DNA of 64,000 nucleotides from UBA2033 sp035345875 (GTDB lineage Bacteria > Spirochaetota > Leptospiria > Leptospirales > Leptospiraceae). How positions within the stretch are numbered: position 1 is the first letter of the stretch; each line of letters starts with the position of its first letter. Of the stretch, positions 8,045-16,693 are shown piece by piece. Below the pieces are notes generated by a model, which saw only the letters and a program-made list of their open reading frames with translations, was not told where the DNA came from and did no database searches. The translations under genes and the position numbers were made by a program. The stretch lies in assembly GCA_035345875.1 (NCBI GenBank), contig DAORDH010000001.1, positions 124,001-188,000 on the forward strand, given 5' to 3'.

Positions 8045-9477
8045 GATTTATAATCTGGATACGCTTCATTTCCATGTTCTAATAGATCTAGTCCAATGAT
8101 TTCTTCATCCTCAGTAACTCTAAGTCCTATTGTTTTTTCCATTGTAAAAAAGACTAAGTAACTCAGGGAAAAAGACCAAACAAATGCTACTAAAACTCCA
8201 ATGATTTGTGTTAAGAGAAGAGAGAATCCGCCTCCAAAAAATAAACCATTCGGACCACCCCCAAATGTAGAATCTGCAAAAAGACCTACTGCTAATGTTC
8301 CCCATGCGCCATTTAATCCGTGAACACTCACTGCACCGACAGGATCATCAATTCCTAACTTATCTAAAAATAAAACACCTCCAACAACGAGTAGCCCACT
8401 CATCATACCAATAATGACTGCGGATGTAATTCCAACAGTGTGACATCCTGCTGTAATTGCTACTAATCCTGCGAGTCCTCCATTGAGAGTTATTCCAATA
8501 TCAGGTTTTGTAAATAGAATCCAACTGAGTGTCATTGCGGATATTGCTCCAGCAGCAGCTGCCATATTGGTAGTGATTGCAATGATCGCAAACGAACCAC
8601 CTTGGATTGTTCCCGAACTTCCTGGGTTAAAACCAAACCACCCAAGCCAGAGAATAAAAACACCGATAGCCGCAATCGTCATATTATGCCCAAGAATAGG
8701 AATGATCACTCCACCTGGTTGATATCTCCCTAGCCGTGGTTTTAATACCATCGTCCCTGCAAGTCCCGCCCAACCACCGATAGAATGGACAACGGTTGAG
8801 CCAGCGAAATCAACAAAACCCATTTTAGCTAAAAAACCTGGATTATTTGTATCAAATAAATTGGACCAAGCAAAACTTCCAAATATGGGATAAATAAGTG
8901 CTGTCATTAGAAAGGAATATATCAAATAAGCAGTAAATTTAGTTCTCTCTGCCATTGCTCCTGATACGATAGTCGTTGCTGTTGCGGCAAATACTAACTG
9001 GAATAAAAAGAAACCATATTTGAAGGGAGAAGGTTTTCCATCTTCTAGTAATAAGCTTGTTTCTAAAAAAGAAATTTTTCCGATTCCTATCCCTTCTAAT
9101 AGATGAGGTCCGAACATAAGGCTAAAACCAATTAGCCAGAAGCAAATAGAACCAATTGTAAAATCAGATAGATTTTTCATTAATATGTTAACAGTATTTT
9201 TTGCCCTTGTAAATCCAGCTTCTACCAATGCAAAACCAGCTTGCATAAAAAATACTAAGAAAGCAGCAATGCAAATCCAAAGTAGATTGATCTCAGCTTT
9301 TAAAGAGTTGGATTCTTTTTGGATGGATTCCATTACACCTTTAAATTGACTCAAATCGGCTTTTATTGTATTTATTTCAATAACCTCAGGAGAGAGCGGC
9401 ATATCTGGATTCACCGGTGTTTCCTGTGCCCATATTGATAGAGAGATAAAAATAAGAATTAGTAAACCTTTTATCAT
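8041..9477 (-). CDS. amt: Ammonium transporter, Amt/MEP family
   Basis: The 478-residue product is a full-length Amt channel. After a signal-like segment (1-17) and a periplasmic helical stretch comes LVFFMQAGFALVEAGFTRAKN, typical of Amt helix 1, then about ten further membrane helices. The twin pore histidines are present in GSTVVHSIGGWAG (about 230) and VSVHGLNGAWG (about 385). It conducts ammonia or ammonium into the cytoplasm. No PII gene (glnK) is adjacent. Instead its ATG overlaps the stop of the phosphatase gene upstream (9474) by four bases, so expression is coupled to that signalling protein. The long N-terminal extension before helix 1 contains a short heptad-like segment. Confidence 0.93.
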   Translation of the reverse strand: MIKGLLILIFISLSIWAQETPVNPDMPLSPEVIEINTIKADLSQFKGVMESIQKESNSLKAEINLLWICIAAFLVFFMQAGFALVEAGFTRAKNTVNILMKNLSDFTIGSICFWLIGFSLMFGPHLLEGIGIGKISFLETSLLLEDGKPSPFKYGFFLFQLVFAATATTIVSGAMAERTKFTAYLIYSFLMTALIYPIFGSFAWSNLFDTNNPGFLAKMGFVDFAGSTVVHSIGGWAGLAGTMVLKPRLGRYQPGGVIIPILGHNMTIAAIGVFILWLGWFGFNPGSSGTIQGGSFAIIAITTNMAAAAGAISAMTLSWILFTKPDIGITLNGGLAGLVAITAGCHTVGITSAVIIGMMSGLLVVGGVLFLDKLGIDDPVGAVSVHGLNGAWGTLAVGLFADSTFGGGPNGLFFGGGFSLLLTQIIGVLVAFVWSFSLSYLVFFTMEKTIGLRVTEDEEIIGLDLLEHGNEAYPDYKS

Positions 9478-11333
9478 TGTTCTTCTCCTGAATTGTCTTC
9501 CTCAACCTCAATAGTATTTGCAGTTCGGATTATATTGATTCCTTCTAATTTTTTTAGAGATACTTTTAATGCATCGTTACTTGGAGTGCTTTTGATTCCT
9601 CTTTGCAGAGTCTTGATAGCTTTTGGGATTGCATTTTCTTTTAAATAGCATTTGGCTAATAAGAGACTTGATTTTGCAAAGGTGTGATCACAAGAAAGAG
9701 ATTTTTTTAATGCTCTCTTTGATTCAGCAATACGATTTGAGTTAAACAAAGCCTTTCCGTATAGATAATGAATAATTGCAGTGTCTTCGCCACTGGTTTT
9801 AATATATTCATCTATGAACTTAACGCTTTCTTCATATTTCCCATCATTATAATACATTTTTCCTAAGAATAATAAATTATCTTTGATAGAAGGATCGATG
9901 CGATAGGCTTGTAGTGCGAGCGAATAAGCATCTGCATTATTTTTTTCTCTGGCAGAAACTTTTGCCATACGAACTAAAGGAAGAGCGTCAGTCAATGTAG
10001 TATTGCATTGCAGTAAAAGCATTGCAAGATCGTCACCATTTTTTTGACTTCCTTTAAATTGATTCCAATCGGATAACATAGATTTTACGATATCTTTTAC
10101 AAAGACATTTTGCTTTTCAGTTTTTAATAAATCTCGAGCTCGTAAAAAAGATTCTTTAAATCTGGTTTGTCCATATTCTTCCCCGTCTGAATTTTTTTGT
10201 TCTGTAAATCCATCGGTAAACATAAGTAGATAGTCACCTGGTTCTAATTTCCCATGCATCTCTTCATAGTCTGATTTTTTTACATCTAAGATTCCAAGCG
10301 GAACGCCGAGTGAATCTAAATCATCTATAGTTGCATCGTTTTTGAAATGAATTACTTTTTGGTGACCACCGTTGATGTAGGCGTAGGTGTAATCATGAAA
10401 GAGACGGACGATAAATGCAGTAAAGTAGGTAGATTCAGGTAATTGGGGTTTTAAAGCCTCACCCATTTGTTCCATGATTTCGGCAAGACCTAGACCTTGT
10501 GTAACAAAACGATTGAAATGGAAGTGAATTGCCATTGTTACAAGTGCGGCAGGAATTCCGTGACCAGAGACATCTACAATTATGGCAGTCATGGTATTTC
10601 CCTGTTTTACAACATCAAAATAATCCCCACTTACTTCCACCATAGGTTCGTAGTGGGTTCCGAAATAGATCCCATTCCAAGGCGGGAGTTGGTTTTGTAA
10701 GATTTGGCTTTGCACATTCCGACCCATTTTCAAATCCCATTCTAATTGGGTGAGAATTGCTGCCTCTCTCGCTCTTGCGGTCATTAGACCCTCAATTAGT
10801 CTAACTCCGGTCAAAGCAAGAGCTAATTGAGCGCCTAAAGCCTCAAGAATTTCCAGATCATCTTCTTTATAAAAGAATGCGGTATCAGATTCGACTGAAA
10901 TAGTGCCTAGAACGTCATCCTTATAGGTAATTGGTACGCAAATTACGCATTGTGTTGTTTCCTGGTCATCCAAGAATTGAGGGTTTTTCTTTAAATCGGG
11001 TATAAGGAGAGGTTTTTTATTGCTGAATGTTTGTCCGGAATACCCTTCCGATGGTGTTAAATTCCTTCTTGGGGGCGTTGTTTCTTTAATATACTTAATC
11101 GGAACAAGCAATTCGCCATCCCAAAGGCGTAAAGTAGTGTTATCGCATTCAAAAATTTCCTTACAGAGTGTAATTAAAGTATCAAATAGGTCCTCTTCTC
11201 TCCCAACATTCGAAAATTCCTTACTTATATAAAGCAAGACCGCAATTTTATTTTGGTCAGACAACCCTCCGACCACTTTTTTTGCTCCCCTAAATGATAT
11301 AACCTTTCTAGTTCCATATTTTAATTCTATCAT
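9474..11333 (-). CDS. GAF - SpoIIE/PP2C phosphatase - TPR signalling protein
   Basis: The 619-residue soluble protein has three parts. A GAF domain (about 25-185) contains LITLCKEIFECDNTTLRLW and CVICVPITYKDDVLGTISVE. A linker helix and a SpoIIE/RsbU-type PP2C domain follow (about 205-430), with metal-binding acidic residues in EVSGDYFDVV, VDVSGHGIPAAL and LLMFTDGFTEQ, all apparently intact. Three or four TPR repeats fill about 440-600. Such proteins dephosphorylate anti-sigma-antagonists or other phosphoproteins on sensing a small ligand through GAF. It is the first gene of a two-gene operon with the ammonium transporter, which suggests a role linked to nitrogen supply, but the partner is not visible here. 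Confidence 0.85.
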   Translation of the reverse strand: MIELKYGTRKVISFRGAKKVVGGLSDQNKIAVLLYISKEFSNVGREEDLFDTLITLCKEIFECDNTTLRLWDGELLVPIKYIKETTPPRRNLTPSEGYSGQTFSNKKPLLIPDLKKNPQFLDDQETTQCVICVPITYKDDVLGTISVESDTAFFYKEDDLEILEALGAQLALALTGVRLIEGLMTARAREAAILTQLEWDLKMGRNVQSQILQNQLPPWNGIYFGTHYEPMVEVSGDYFDVVKQGNTMTAIIVDVSGHGIPAALVTMAIHFHFNRFVTQGLGLAEIMEQMGEALKPQLPESTYFTAFIVRLFHDYTYAYINGGHQKVIHFKNDATIDDLDSLGVPLGILDVKKSDYEEMHGKLEPGDYLLMFTDGFTEQKNSDGEEYGQTRFKESFLRARDLLKTEKQNVFVKDIVKSMLSDWNQFKGSQKNGDDLAMLLLQCNTTLTDALPLVRMAKVSAREKNNADAYSLALQAYRIDPSIKDNLLFLGKMYYNDGKYEESVKFIDEYIKTSGEDTAIIHYLYGKALFNSNRIAESKRALKKSLSCDHTFAKSSLLLAKCYLKENAIPKAIKTLQRGIKSTPSNDALKVSLKKLEGINIIRTANTIEVEEDNSGEEQ

Positions 11334-11665
11334 TGTAATCTAGCCTTCCTATTATGTTGCAATTACTGTACCCATAATTGATTCAATAGACGCTCAAAAA
11401 TATAACAATTTACATAAAAGATGTTTAAAAAATAAAATATTTTAAAAAATGCATAAAGATATGTGATTAAAAAATGAGCTAATTTATAAAAAAGCTTATA
11501 AAATAGGTGATCTGTTTAATAAATATGGATAATCTTCAAACGGAAGACAATCTAAAAAGCAAGCGATTCCCTTTTTATGGCTATAAAATCCTTCTTTCCG
11601 GTTTAATATTGTATGAAAGATGCAACCTCTCTAGGTTAGAATTAAAAAGGAGGATTACTCTAAAA

Positions 11666-11701
11666 ATGCCCACCGTAGAGATAACGAAAAGAAACTACTA
11701 G
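11666..11701 (+). CDS. Possible 11-codon leader peptide
   Basis: An ATG at 11666 opens a tiny frame reading MPTVEITKRNY and stopping at 11701, with a strong AAGGAGG sequence 12 bases upstream (about 11647-11653). Its stop lies inside the 5' arm and loop of a perfect ten-base-pair hairpin (11687-11718). A short peptide whose translation overlaps a terminator would suit attenuation, but no downstream gene follows for 350 bases and the peptide shows no run of one amino acid. It is also in frame with a longer open frame from 11507. Low confidence. Confidence 0.2.
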   Translation: MPTVEITKRNY

Positions 11702-11718
11702 GTTTGGCAGTTTCTTTT
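11687..11718. terminator. Terminator-like hairpin, ten-base-pair perfect stem
   Basis: Arms AAAAGAAACT (11687-11696) and AGTTTCTTTT (11709-11718) are perfect inverted repeats round a 12-base loop. The A-rich and T-rich ends would form a U-tract on either strand. It lies alone in the long spacer before recN, so a short RNA or leader transcript may end here. Confidence 0.5.
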
Positions 11719-11941
11719 CAAACTCGGATACGAACCATTCCAAGTAGAAGTAAATGATCCAGGTCGGAGGAGGAGTTGAAATAGATAGGTCTGGGATTCG
11801 TCTTGTGAATGAATTGAATTTTTGAAATTCAGAATTCAAGAAAATATCCGACTTTGCTTTGAAATCTGTCTGTCAGATATAATTCATTCAAAAAATAAAA
11901 AAAAATAAATCTTTTTAAATGAATTAAAAAATACTAAATTC

Positions 11942-11992
11942 TTGTTTACTAAACTCCGTATAGTATTATATACTACATAAATGTTTATGTAG
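11942..11992 (+). promoter_or_regulatory. Candidate recN promoter with overlapping palindromic operator
   Basis: TTGTTT (11942-11947) and TATTAT (11964-11969), 16 bases apart, fit a sigma-70-type promoter that would start RNA near 11976. Directly over that start lies a palindrome with perfect nine-base arms, CTACATAAA (11973-11981) and TTTATGTAG (11984-11992), separated by TG. A repressor bound there would block initiation. Because recN is an SOS gene in many bacteria, LexA is a natural candidate, but the sequence is not a LexA box I know. Confidence 0.4.
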
Positions 11993-12058
11993 ACCTGTAA
12001 ATCAGGATTTTGCTACACGTGCTCCGAACCCGGGTGCTAATGGCGTGCCCGGGCGGAG
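11989..12058 (+). promoter_or_regulatory. Structured 5' leader of recN (two hairpins)
   Basis: Hairpin one pairs GTAG (11989-11992) with CTAC (12013-12016) and, inside, CCTG (11994-11997) with CAGG (12003-12006). Hairpin two is unusually GC-rich: CTCCG-AA-CCCGGG (12022-12034) pairs with CCCGGG-CGGAG (12048-12058) round a 13-base loop with a two-base bulge. It ends seven bases before the AAGGAG (12065-12070), which lies five bases before the recN ATG. I do not recognise a known riboswitch class. It could control translation of recN or end transcription. Confidence 0.45.
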
Positions 12059-12075
12059 TAAAATAAGGAGACAGT

Positions 12076-13779
12076 ATGTTAAAGCTTATCAAAATTAAAG
12101 ACTTCGCATTAATCGAATCATTGGAATTAGAATTAGATAAAGAGATGGTTGCAATTACCGGTGAAACAGGAGTTGGAAAATCTCTTCTTTTAGATGCAAT
12201 TTCTAGTCTTATGGGCAGCAAATGCAATACTATGAACATACGCTCAGGAGCGAAGAAATATCAATTGGAAGCAATATATGATATTTCTAAGAATCCAAAG
12301 GCGATAGAGTGGCTCAATGAAAAAGGTATAGAGCATGACGGTTTAGAAATTTATCTCAAAAAGGAATTATTTAGCGATGGAAAGTCTAGAATTCAAATTG
12401 GGGGATCTCTCGCACCTTCCCAGTTTTTAAAAGAACTTGGATCCTTATTATCTGAGATTCATAGGCAAAATGATCAACTATTTCTTCTCGAAAAATCTAT
12501 GCAATTAGAGTATTTAGATGGATACGCTGGATTAACCTCTCTTAAAAAAGAAGTCTCGGAGCGATTTAAAACCTACCAAACTTTAAAAAATAGAATTTCT
12601 GAAATTGATAAAATGAGTTCCGATAAAAACCATAGAATCGAAATTTTAAAATATCAGATCAAGGAAATTCAATCTGCCAAACTACAACTTGGAGAAGAAG
12701 AAGAATTACTACAAGACGAACAAATGCTGATCCACGGAGAAAAGATTGTTGAGAATTACAATTTAATTGCTGATTTACTAAATGAAGGAGAGGAAAATAT
12801 ATTAAAATCATTTTCTAAAATTTTAAATGCAGCAGATAAAATTGAAACGGTTACCAAGGATTTTTCTACAAATCGAAACCAACTTTATGAAATCTATGAA
12901 CAATTAAAAGATATATCGCATACCGTAATCGATCAAAAAGATGAAATATTTTTTTCTAGTGATCGATTGTCTATAGTGCAAAATCGATTAGATGAAATTA
13001 ATAAATTAAAGCGAAAGTATGGAAAAGACATTTCTGCAATTCTTGATTTTTTAGAAAAAGCAAAGATCGAGCTAGAAAGTTTAGAGATAAGTTCAGATGA
13101 AGTGATCTCTCTTCAAAAGGAATTGGATTCTATGCGGGACAATCTAACAAATCTAGCAGTAAAATTATCACATCTGAGAAGGGACTCTATTTTAAAATTA
13201 GAATCTGATTTGCAAAAGGAGTTTCAATTACTTGGGATGAAAGATGCAAAGCTACAGATTGTAATGAGATGGGAACAAGCCATCGATGGAGAAGTAACAG
13301 ACGGAGGAAAGAAATATATACTCAATGAGAATGGACTAGACCAAATTGATTTTTATTTCAGTGCAAATCAAGGAGAGAAGCCTAGACCTTTACGAAAAAT
13401 AATCTCAGGTGGTGAGATGTCACGTGTTATGCTTGCTATGAAAACAATATTAGGGAATAACAATGAGCCAAGACTTTTGGTATTTGACGAAATAGATGCG
13501 GGTATAGGAGGGGAGGTCGCCTATCGTGTTGCTGATAAATTAAAATCTATCTCTGAAAAGAACCAAGTTCTTCTAATCACTCATTTGCAGCAAATTGCAG
13601 CTGTAAGCGATTGTCATATCAAGGTTGAAAAAGATATCATGAATGGAAGAACGTTTACAATTGCTAGAAAAATTTCTGATTCAGAGAGAGCAAAGGAATT
13701 AGCAAAAATGATCGCAGGAGAACACATTACCAAAGGAGCTCTCGATCATGCTAAAGAATTACTGAAAAAAGCAGTGTAA
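12076..13779 (+). CDS. recN: DNA repair protein RecN
   Basis: The 567-residue product is a full-length RecN, an SMC-like ATPase that acts at DNA double-strand breaks. The Walker A motif GETGVGKS is at about residues 30-37. Two long coiled-coil arms fill about 150-380. The signature (ISGGEMSRVMLAMK, about 440) and Walker B with catalytic Glu (LLVFDEIDAGIGGEVA, about 468-483) follow, then the LLITHLQQIAA D/H-loop. The start is supported by AAGGAG at 12065. The upstream leader has an operator-like palindrome and strong hairpins. Its last codons and stop lie in a palindrome shared with the convergent lysA. Confidence 0.95.
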   Translation: MLKLIKIKDFALIESLELELDKEMVAITGETGVGKSLLLDAISSLMGSKCNTMNIRSGAKKYQLEAIYDISKNPKAIEWLNEKGIEHDGLEIYLKKELFSDGKSRIQIGGSLAPSQFLKELGSLLSEIHRQNDQLFLLEKSMQLEYLDGYAGLTSLKKEVSERFKTYQTLKNRISEIDKMSSDKNHRIEILKYQIKEIQSAKLQLGEEEELLQDEQMLIHGEKIVENYNLIADLLNEGEENILKSFSKILNAADKIETVTKDFSTNRNQLYEIYEQLKDISHTVIDQKDEIFFSSDRLSIVQNRLDEINKLKRKYGKDISAILDFLEKAKIELESLEISSDEVISLQKELDSMRDNLTNLAVKLSHLRRDSILKLESDLQKEFQLLGMKDAKLQIVMRWEQAIDGEVTDGGKKYILNENGLDQIDFYFSANQGEKPRPLRKIISGGEMSRVMLAMKTILGNNNEPRLLVFDEIDAGIGGEVAYRVADKLKSISEKNQVLLITHLQQIAAVSDCHIKVEKDIMNGRTFTIARKISDSERAKELAKMIAGEHITKGALDHAKELLKKAV

Positions 13780-13788
13780 TTACACTGC
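13765..13788 (-). terminator. Terminator palindrome shared by recN and lysA stops
   Basis: GCAGTGTAATTACACTGC (13771-13788) is a perfect 18-base palindrome. Read on the minus strand it is followed by TTTTTT (complement of the A-run at 13765-13770), the form of an intrinsic terminator for lysA. On the plus strand the T-tract is poorer. Both genes end inside it with the codons GCA GTG TAA, and the two stop codons abut without a gap. Confidence 0.7.
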
Positions 13789-15045
13789 TATTTCGATTTC
13801 ATTTTCAAAGATTTGTTTTAATTCTTGCTTCTTACGAATTAAAACTTTTTGACCATCTGATTTAATTAAAACCTCTGGAGTTTCAGGATAAGAATTATAA
13901 TTCTTTGTAGACATTCCAGAGCAATAAGCACCAGTCCCTTCCATTACAACTAGATCACCAATGTTTGCTTCCATCATCTCTCTAGTTTCCGGACTACCAC
14001 CTTCTTTTTGGGTAAATAAATCTCCACTTTCACAACAATGACCAACCACCACATAGTTTTTTGTTTTTTGCGGTAAACTACCATTAGCCGTTACTGTAAT
14101 CAGAGGATGTCGGGAACCATAGAGAGAAGGGCGTGTATTCGAATCCATTCCGGTATCTAATTTTATAAATTCGAATCCATTTTTTCCAGTATCTACTTTG
14201 TCCATGACTTTGGTAATAATGGAACCACAAAGCGCAATCATATGTGTGCCTGGTTCAATTTCTAGTTTTAGTTTACGACCATGTTTTTGATTGAATTCTA
14301 TAAATAATTCTTTTACAGGCTGACCGATTTTTTGTAGGTCGGTTGTTTTCTCCTCTAGCATTCTTCCAACCTTAAAACCACCACCTAAGTTTACGGTTGT
14401 CGCTTCTGTAAAAATTTCTGCATAGAGTAGAGTGTATTTAGAAACTGCTTTCCATACTTCTGGATCACTTCCTGAACCTATATGAGTATGTACTTTTGTA
14501 ATTTTTAAACCATATTTCTCTTTAATTTTTTTAACATCTTCTATGTATTCATGCCAGATTCCAAATGCGGATGTAGTTCCACCAACATCTGTTTTTTGAG
14601 TTGCTCCACTTCCGAGCCCCGGATTGATTCGAACAGAAACTTCCTGATTTGGAAAAAGTTTTCCAAAACTTTCTAATTGATGGAGTGAACATGCATTAAA
14701 CATAGTTCCTCTTTCTACTATTTCTTTTAAATTACTTGGAAGTTCTTGAGAGGTTAGCATAATCTCAGAAGGTTTGAAACCAGCAAGTAATGCTCGTTCC
14801 ACTTCAAATCCTGAACTCGCATCAATATGTATCCCCTTTTTCTTCATTATTTTAAGAATGGCATTGTTTGGATTTGCCTTCATCGCATAACGCACAGTCA
14901 AACCATATTCGTTTGGAAAGGCAAGTGCAATATCACAACGACTTTCTATTTCCTTTTGAGAATAAACAAATACTGGAGTTCCAAACTCTTTCGCTATAGA
15001 ACGAGTTTCTTCTTCTGTTAAAAACTTAAGTCTTTCTATTTCCAT
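13780..15045 (-). CDS. lysA: Diaminopimelate decarboxylase
   Basis: The 421-residue product is a fold-type III PLP enzyme that converts meso-diaminopimelate to lysine and CO2. The PLP lysine is in RYAMKANPN (about residue 50), the glycine-rich phosphate loop in TVNLGGGFKVG (about 220), and the substrate-contacting Cys motif in VVGHCCESGDLF (about 335). EIEPGTHMI provides the usual Arg/Glu region in slightly altered form. Length is normal. It stands alone on the minus strand, facing recN, with a terminator in common. A close relative such as an ornithine or carboxynorspermidine decarboxylase is less likely given GHCCESGD. Confidence 0.88.
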   Translation of the reverse strand: MEIERLKFLTEEETRSIAKEFGTPVFVYSQKEIESRCDIALAFPNEYGLTVRYAMKANPNNAILKIMKKKGIHIDASSGFEVERALLAGFKPSEIMLTSQELPSNLKEIVERGTMFNACSLHQLESFGKLFPNQEVSVRINPGLGSGATQKTDVGGTTSAFGIWHEYIEDVKKIKEKYGLKITKVHTHIGSGSDPEVWKAVSKYTLLYAEIFTEATTVNLGGGFKVGRMLEEKTTDLQKIGQPVKELFIEFNQKHGRKLKLEIEPGTHMIALCGSIITKVMDKVDTGKNGFEFIKLDTGMDSNTRPSLYGSRHPLITVTANGSLPQKTKNYVVVGHCCESGDLFTQKEGGSPETREMMEANIGDLVVMEGTGAYCSGMSTKNYNSYPETPEVLIKSDGQKVLIRKKQELKQIFENEIEIAV

Positions 15046-15103
15046 ACAGCCTAGTTTCCAAACTGTATGGAATAATAAAGTGAAAAATCAGAAACTTTCT
15101 CAA

Positions 15104-16579
15104 TTAGAGATAGTTTGTCATAAAATCTACGAAAGTTTTAGTAGTTTTTGTATAAGGAGGAAAAAGCATTTTTAAAAGTGTTAACTTAGATACTTTTAAA
15201 ACAGCTCTTTCATGAGAGAAAGCCTTGAACCCAAAATGTCCATGATAATTTCCAATTCCACTATGGTTCACTCCTCCAAATGGAAGTTCAGGGTTACCAA
15301 GATGAGCTACAACTCCATTTATCACAACTCCACCAGAGGAGGTATTCTTTAGAATTTTTTCAATGGTAGCATCTTTTTCACTGAAGATGTAAAGTGATAA
15401 AGGTTTGTGTTTACTTCTAATAATCGCGATTGCTTCGTCTAACGTATTAAATGGAATAATTGGTAAGATTGGACCAAATATTTCTTCTTGCATGACTGGC
15501 ATATCAAGTGTAACCTCAGATAAAATAGTTGGAGAAATATATCTTTCTTCTTTTTTAAAATCACCACCTAATTCTAGTTTGGCTCCTTGTTTAATACTAT
15601 TTTTAACAATGTCTTCTAATCGTTCAAAGTTTTTATCATTGATAATTCTACATAGGTCAGGTGTTTTTTGCCAATCTTCAGGGGTTTGACCGTAAAACTT
15701 TTTTACCTGAGTTTTGCATGACTCTATAAATTCATTATATTTAGATTGATGAATTAAAACGTAATCAACACCTACACAGGTTTGGCCTCCGTTTAGAACT
15801 TTGCCCCAGATTACTTTTGCAGTTGTATCGTCCATATCAACGGACTCATCTACAATTACAGGGGATTTTCCACCTAACTCGAGAGTAACCGAAGTAAGAT
15901 TCTTGGCTGCTGCTTCCATAATAGTAGTTCCGACAGATGTGCTTCCTGTAAAAAAGATATGGTCGAAAGGTTTTTCTAAAAGGGCTGCCGCAGTGTCTCT
16001 ATCCGAAGAGGCAACGGCTACTTCATTTTCATTGAATATCTCTGAAACAATTTTTTTGGTTATTGCAGCAGTGTGTTTCGTATTATTGGATGGTTTAATA
16101 ATTACGCAATTTCCAGCCGCTATTGCAGCCACGAGAGGAGTTCCTATCAAATGAAATGGATAGTTCCAGGGACTTATAATGAGGATTAAGCCTTTTGGTT
16201 CATAGATAATTTGGCTGGAACTTGGAAATAAACTAAGGGGAGTTCCTACACGCAAGGGACGCATCCAAGACTTTAGATGCAGAACGGCATCTTTTATCTC
16301 GGAAATAACTGGCATAATTTCTGTTAGATCTACTTCTTGTGGACTCTTTCTAAAATCACTGTGCAAGGCATCTCTAATTTCTTGAGAATACTTTTCAATG
16401 ACCGATCTTAGCTTGTTTAATTTTTCAATTCTTTGGTTAGCAGTCGTATTTGCAATATTCCAGCGATTTGCTTGTTGGAGTTGGAAGAGGCGATCTACTT
16501 CTTTCCTAAACTCGTCTGTCTTTTTCTCAGGTTTTTGAATCTTAACCGTTTCTTTTTTCTTTGCGATTTTTTTAGCCAT
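15104..16579 (-). CDS. Aldehyde dehydrogenase (class 3 type)
   Basis: The 491-residue product oxidises an aldehyde with NAD(P)+. It has the catalytic Glu in VTLELGGKSP (about 245) and catalytic Cys in NGGQTCVGVDYVL (about 280), with the cofactor site FFTGSTSVG (about 220). NYPFHLIGTPL and FGPILPI are typical of fatty-aldehyde or coniferyl-aldehyde dehydrogenases. The N-terminus is an unusual lysine-rich extension of about 22 residues (MAKKIAKKKE). The C-terminus has a moderately hydrophobic LLKMLFPPY tail, as in membrane-associated class 3 enzymes. A metabolic role with long-chain aldehydes is plausible; the substrate cannot be told. Confidence 0.88.
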   Translation of the reverse strand: MAKKIAKKKETVKIQKPEKKTDEFRKEVDRLFQLQQANRWNIANTTANQRIEKLNKLRSVIEKYSQEIRDALHSDFRKSPQEVDLTEIMPVISEIKDAVLHLKSWMRPLRVGTPLSLFPSSSQIIYEPKGLILIISPWNYPFHLIGTPLVAAIAAGNCVIIKPSNNTKHTAAITKKIVSEIFNENEVAVASSDRDTAAALLEKPFDHIFFTGSTSVGTTIMEAAAKNLTSVTLELGGKSPVIVDESVDMDDTTAKVIWGKVLNGGQTCVGVDYVLIHQSKYNEFIESCKTQVKKFYGQTPEDWQKTPDLCRIINDKNFERLEDIVKNSIKQGAKLELGGDFKKEERYISPTILSEVTLDMPVMQEEIFGPILPIIPFNTLDEAIAIIRSKHKPLSLYIFSEKDATIEKILKNTSSGGVVINGVVAHLGNPELPFGGVNHSGIGNYHGHFGFKAFSHERAVLKVSKLTLLKMLFPPYTKTTKTFVDFMTNYL

Positions 16580-16693
16580 AATTGTCCCCTCATTCTAAGA
16601 ATGCATGGCTATTATTACTGTAAATACAATTTTCAGGCCATATCCTCTTCTTACAATCTTGACAAAAGGGAAAATTAAGGATTTAATAGAGAT

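Larger units (their letters stand above)
11334..12075. other. 742-base non-coding stretch with structured leader before recN
   Basis: No convincing gene fills this region. The first part holds the promoter of the phosphatase-amt operon (minus strand). From 11507 a weak GTG-started open frame of 64 codons ends at 11701 and overlaps a terminator-like hairpin (11687-11718). Between 11720 and 11940 I see only AT-rich sequence. From 11942 comes a promoter-like pair, a 20-base palindrome, and two further hairpins up to the recN ribosome binding site at 12065. The last 100 bases look like a structured 5' leader and are described separately. Confidence 0.5.

Noticed and set aside
8483..8722. Antisense open frame within amt
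   Set aside because: Mirrors low-stop codon use of hydrophobic transporter codons; no start signal.
11507..11701. 64-codon open frame in the spacer before recN
   Set aside because: GTG start without ribosome binding site, no recognisable motif and overlap with a hairpin; probably chance, apart from the short frame at its end.
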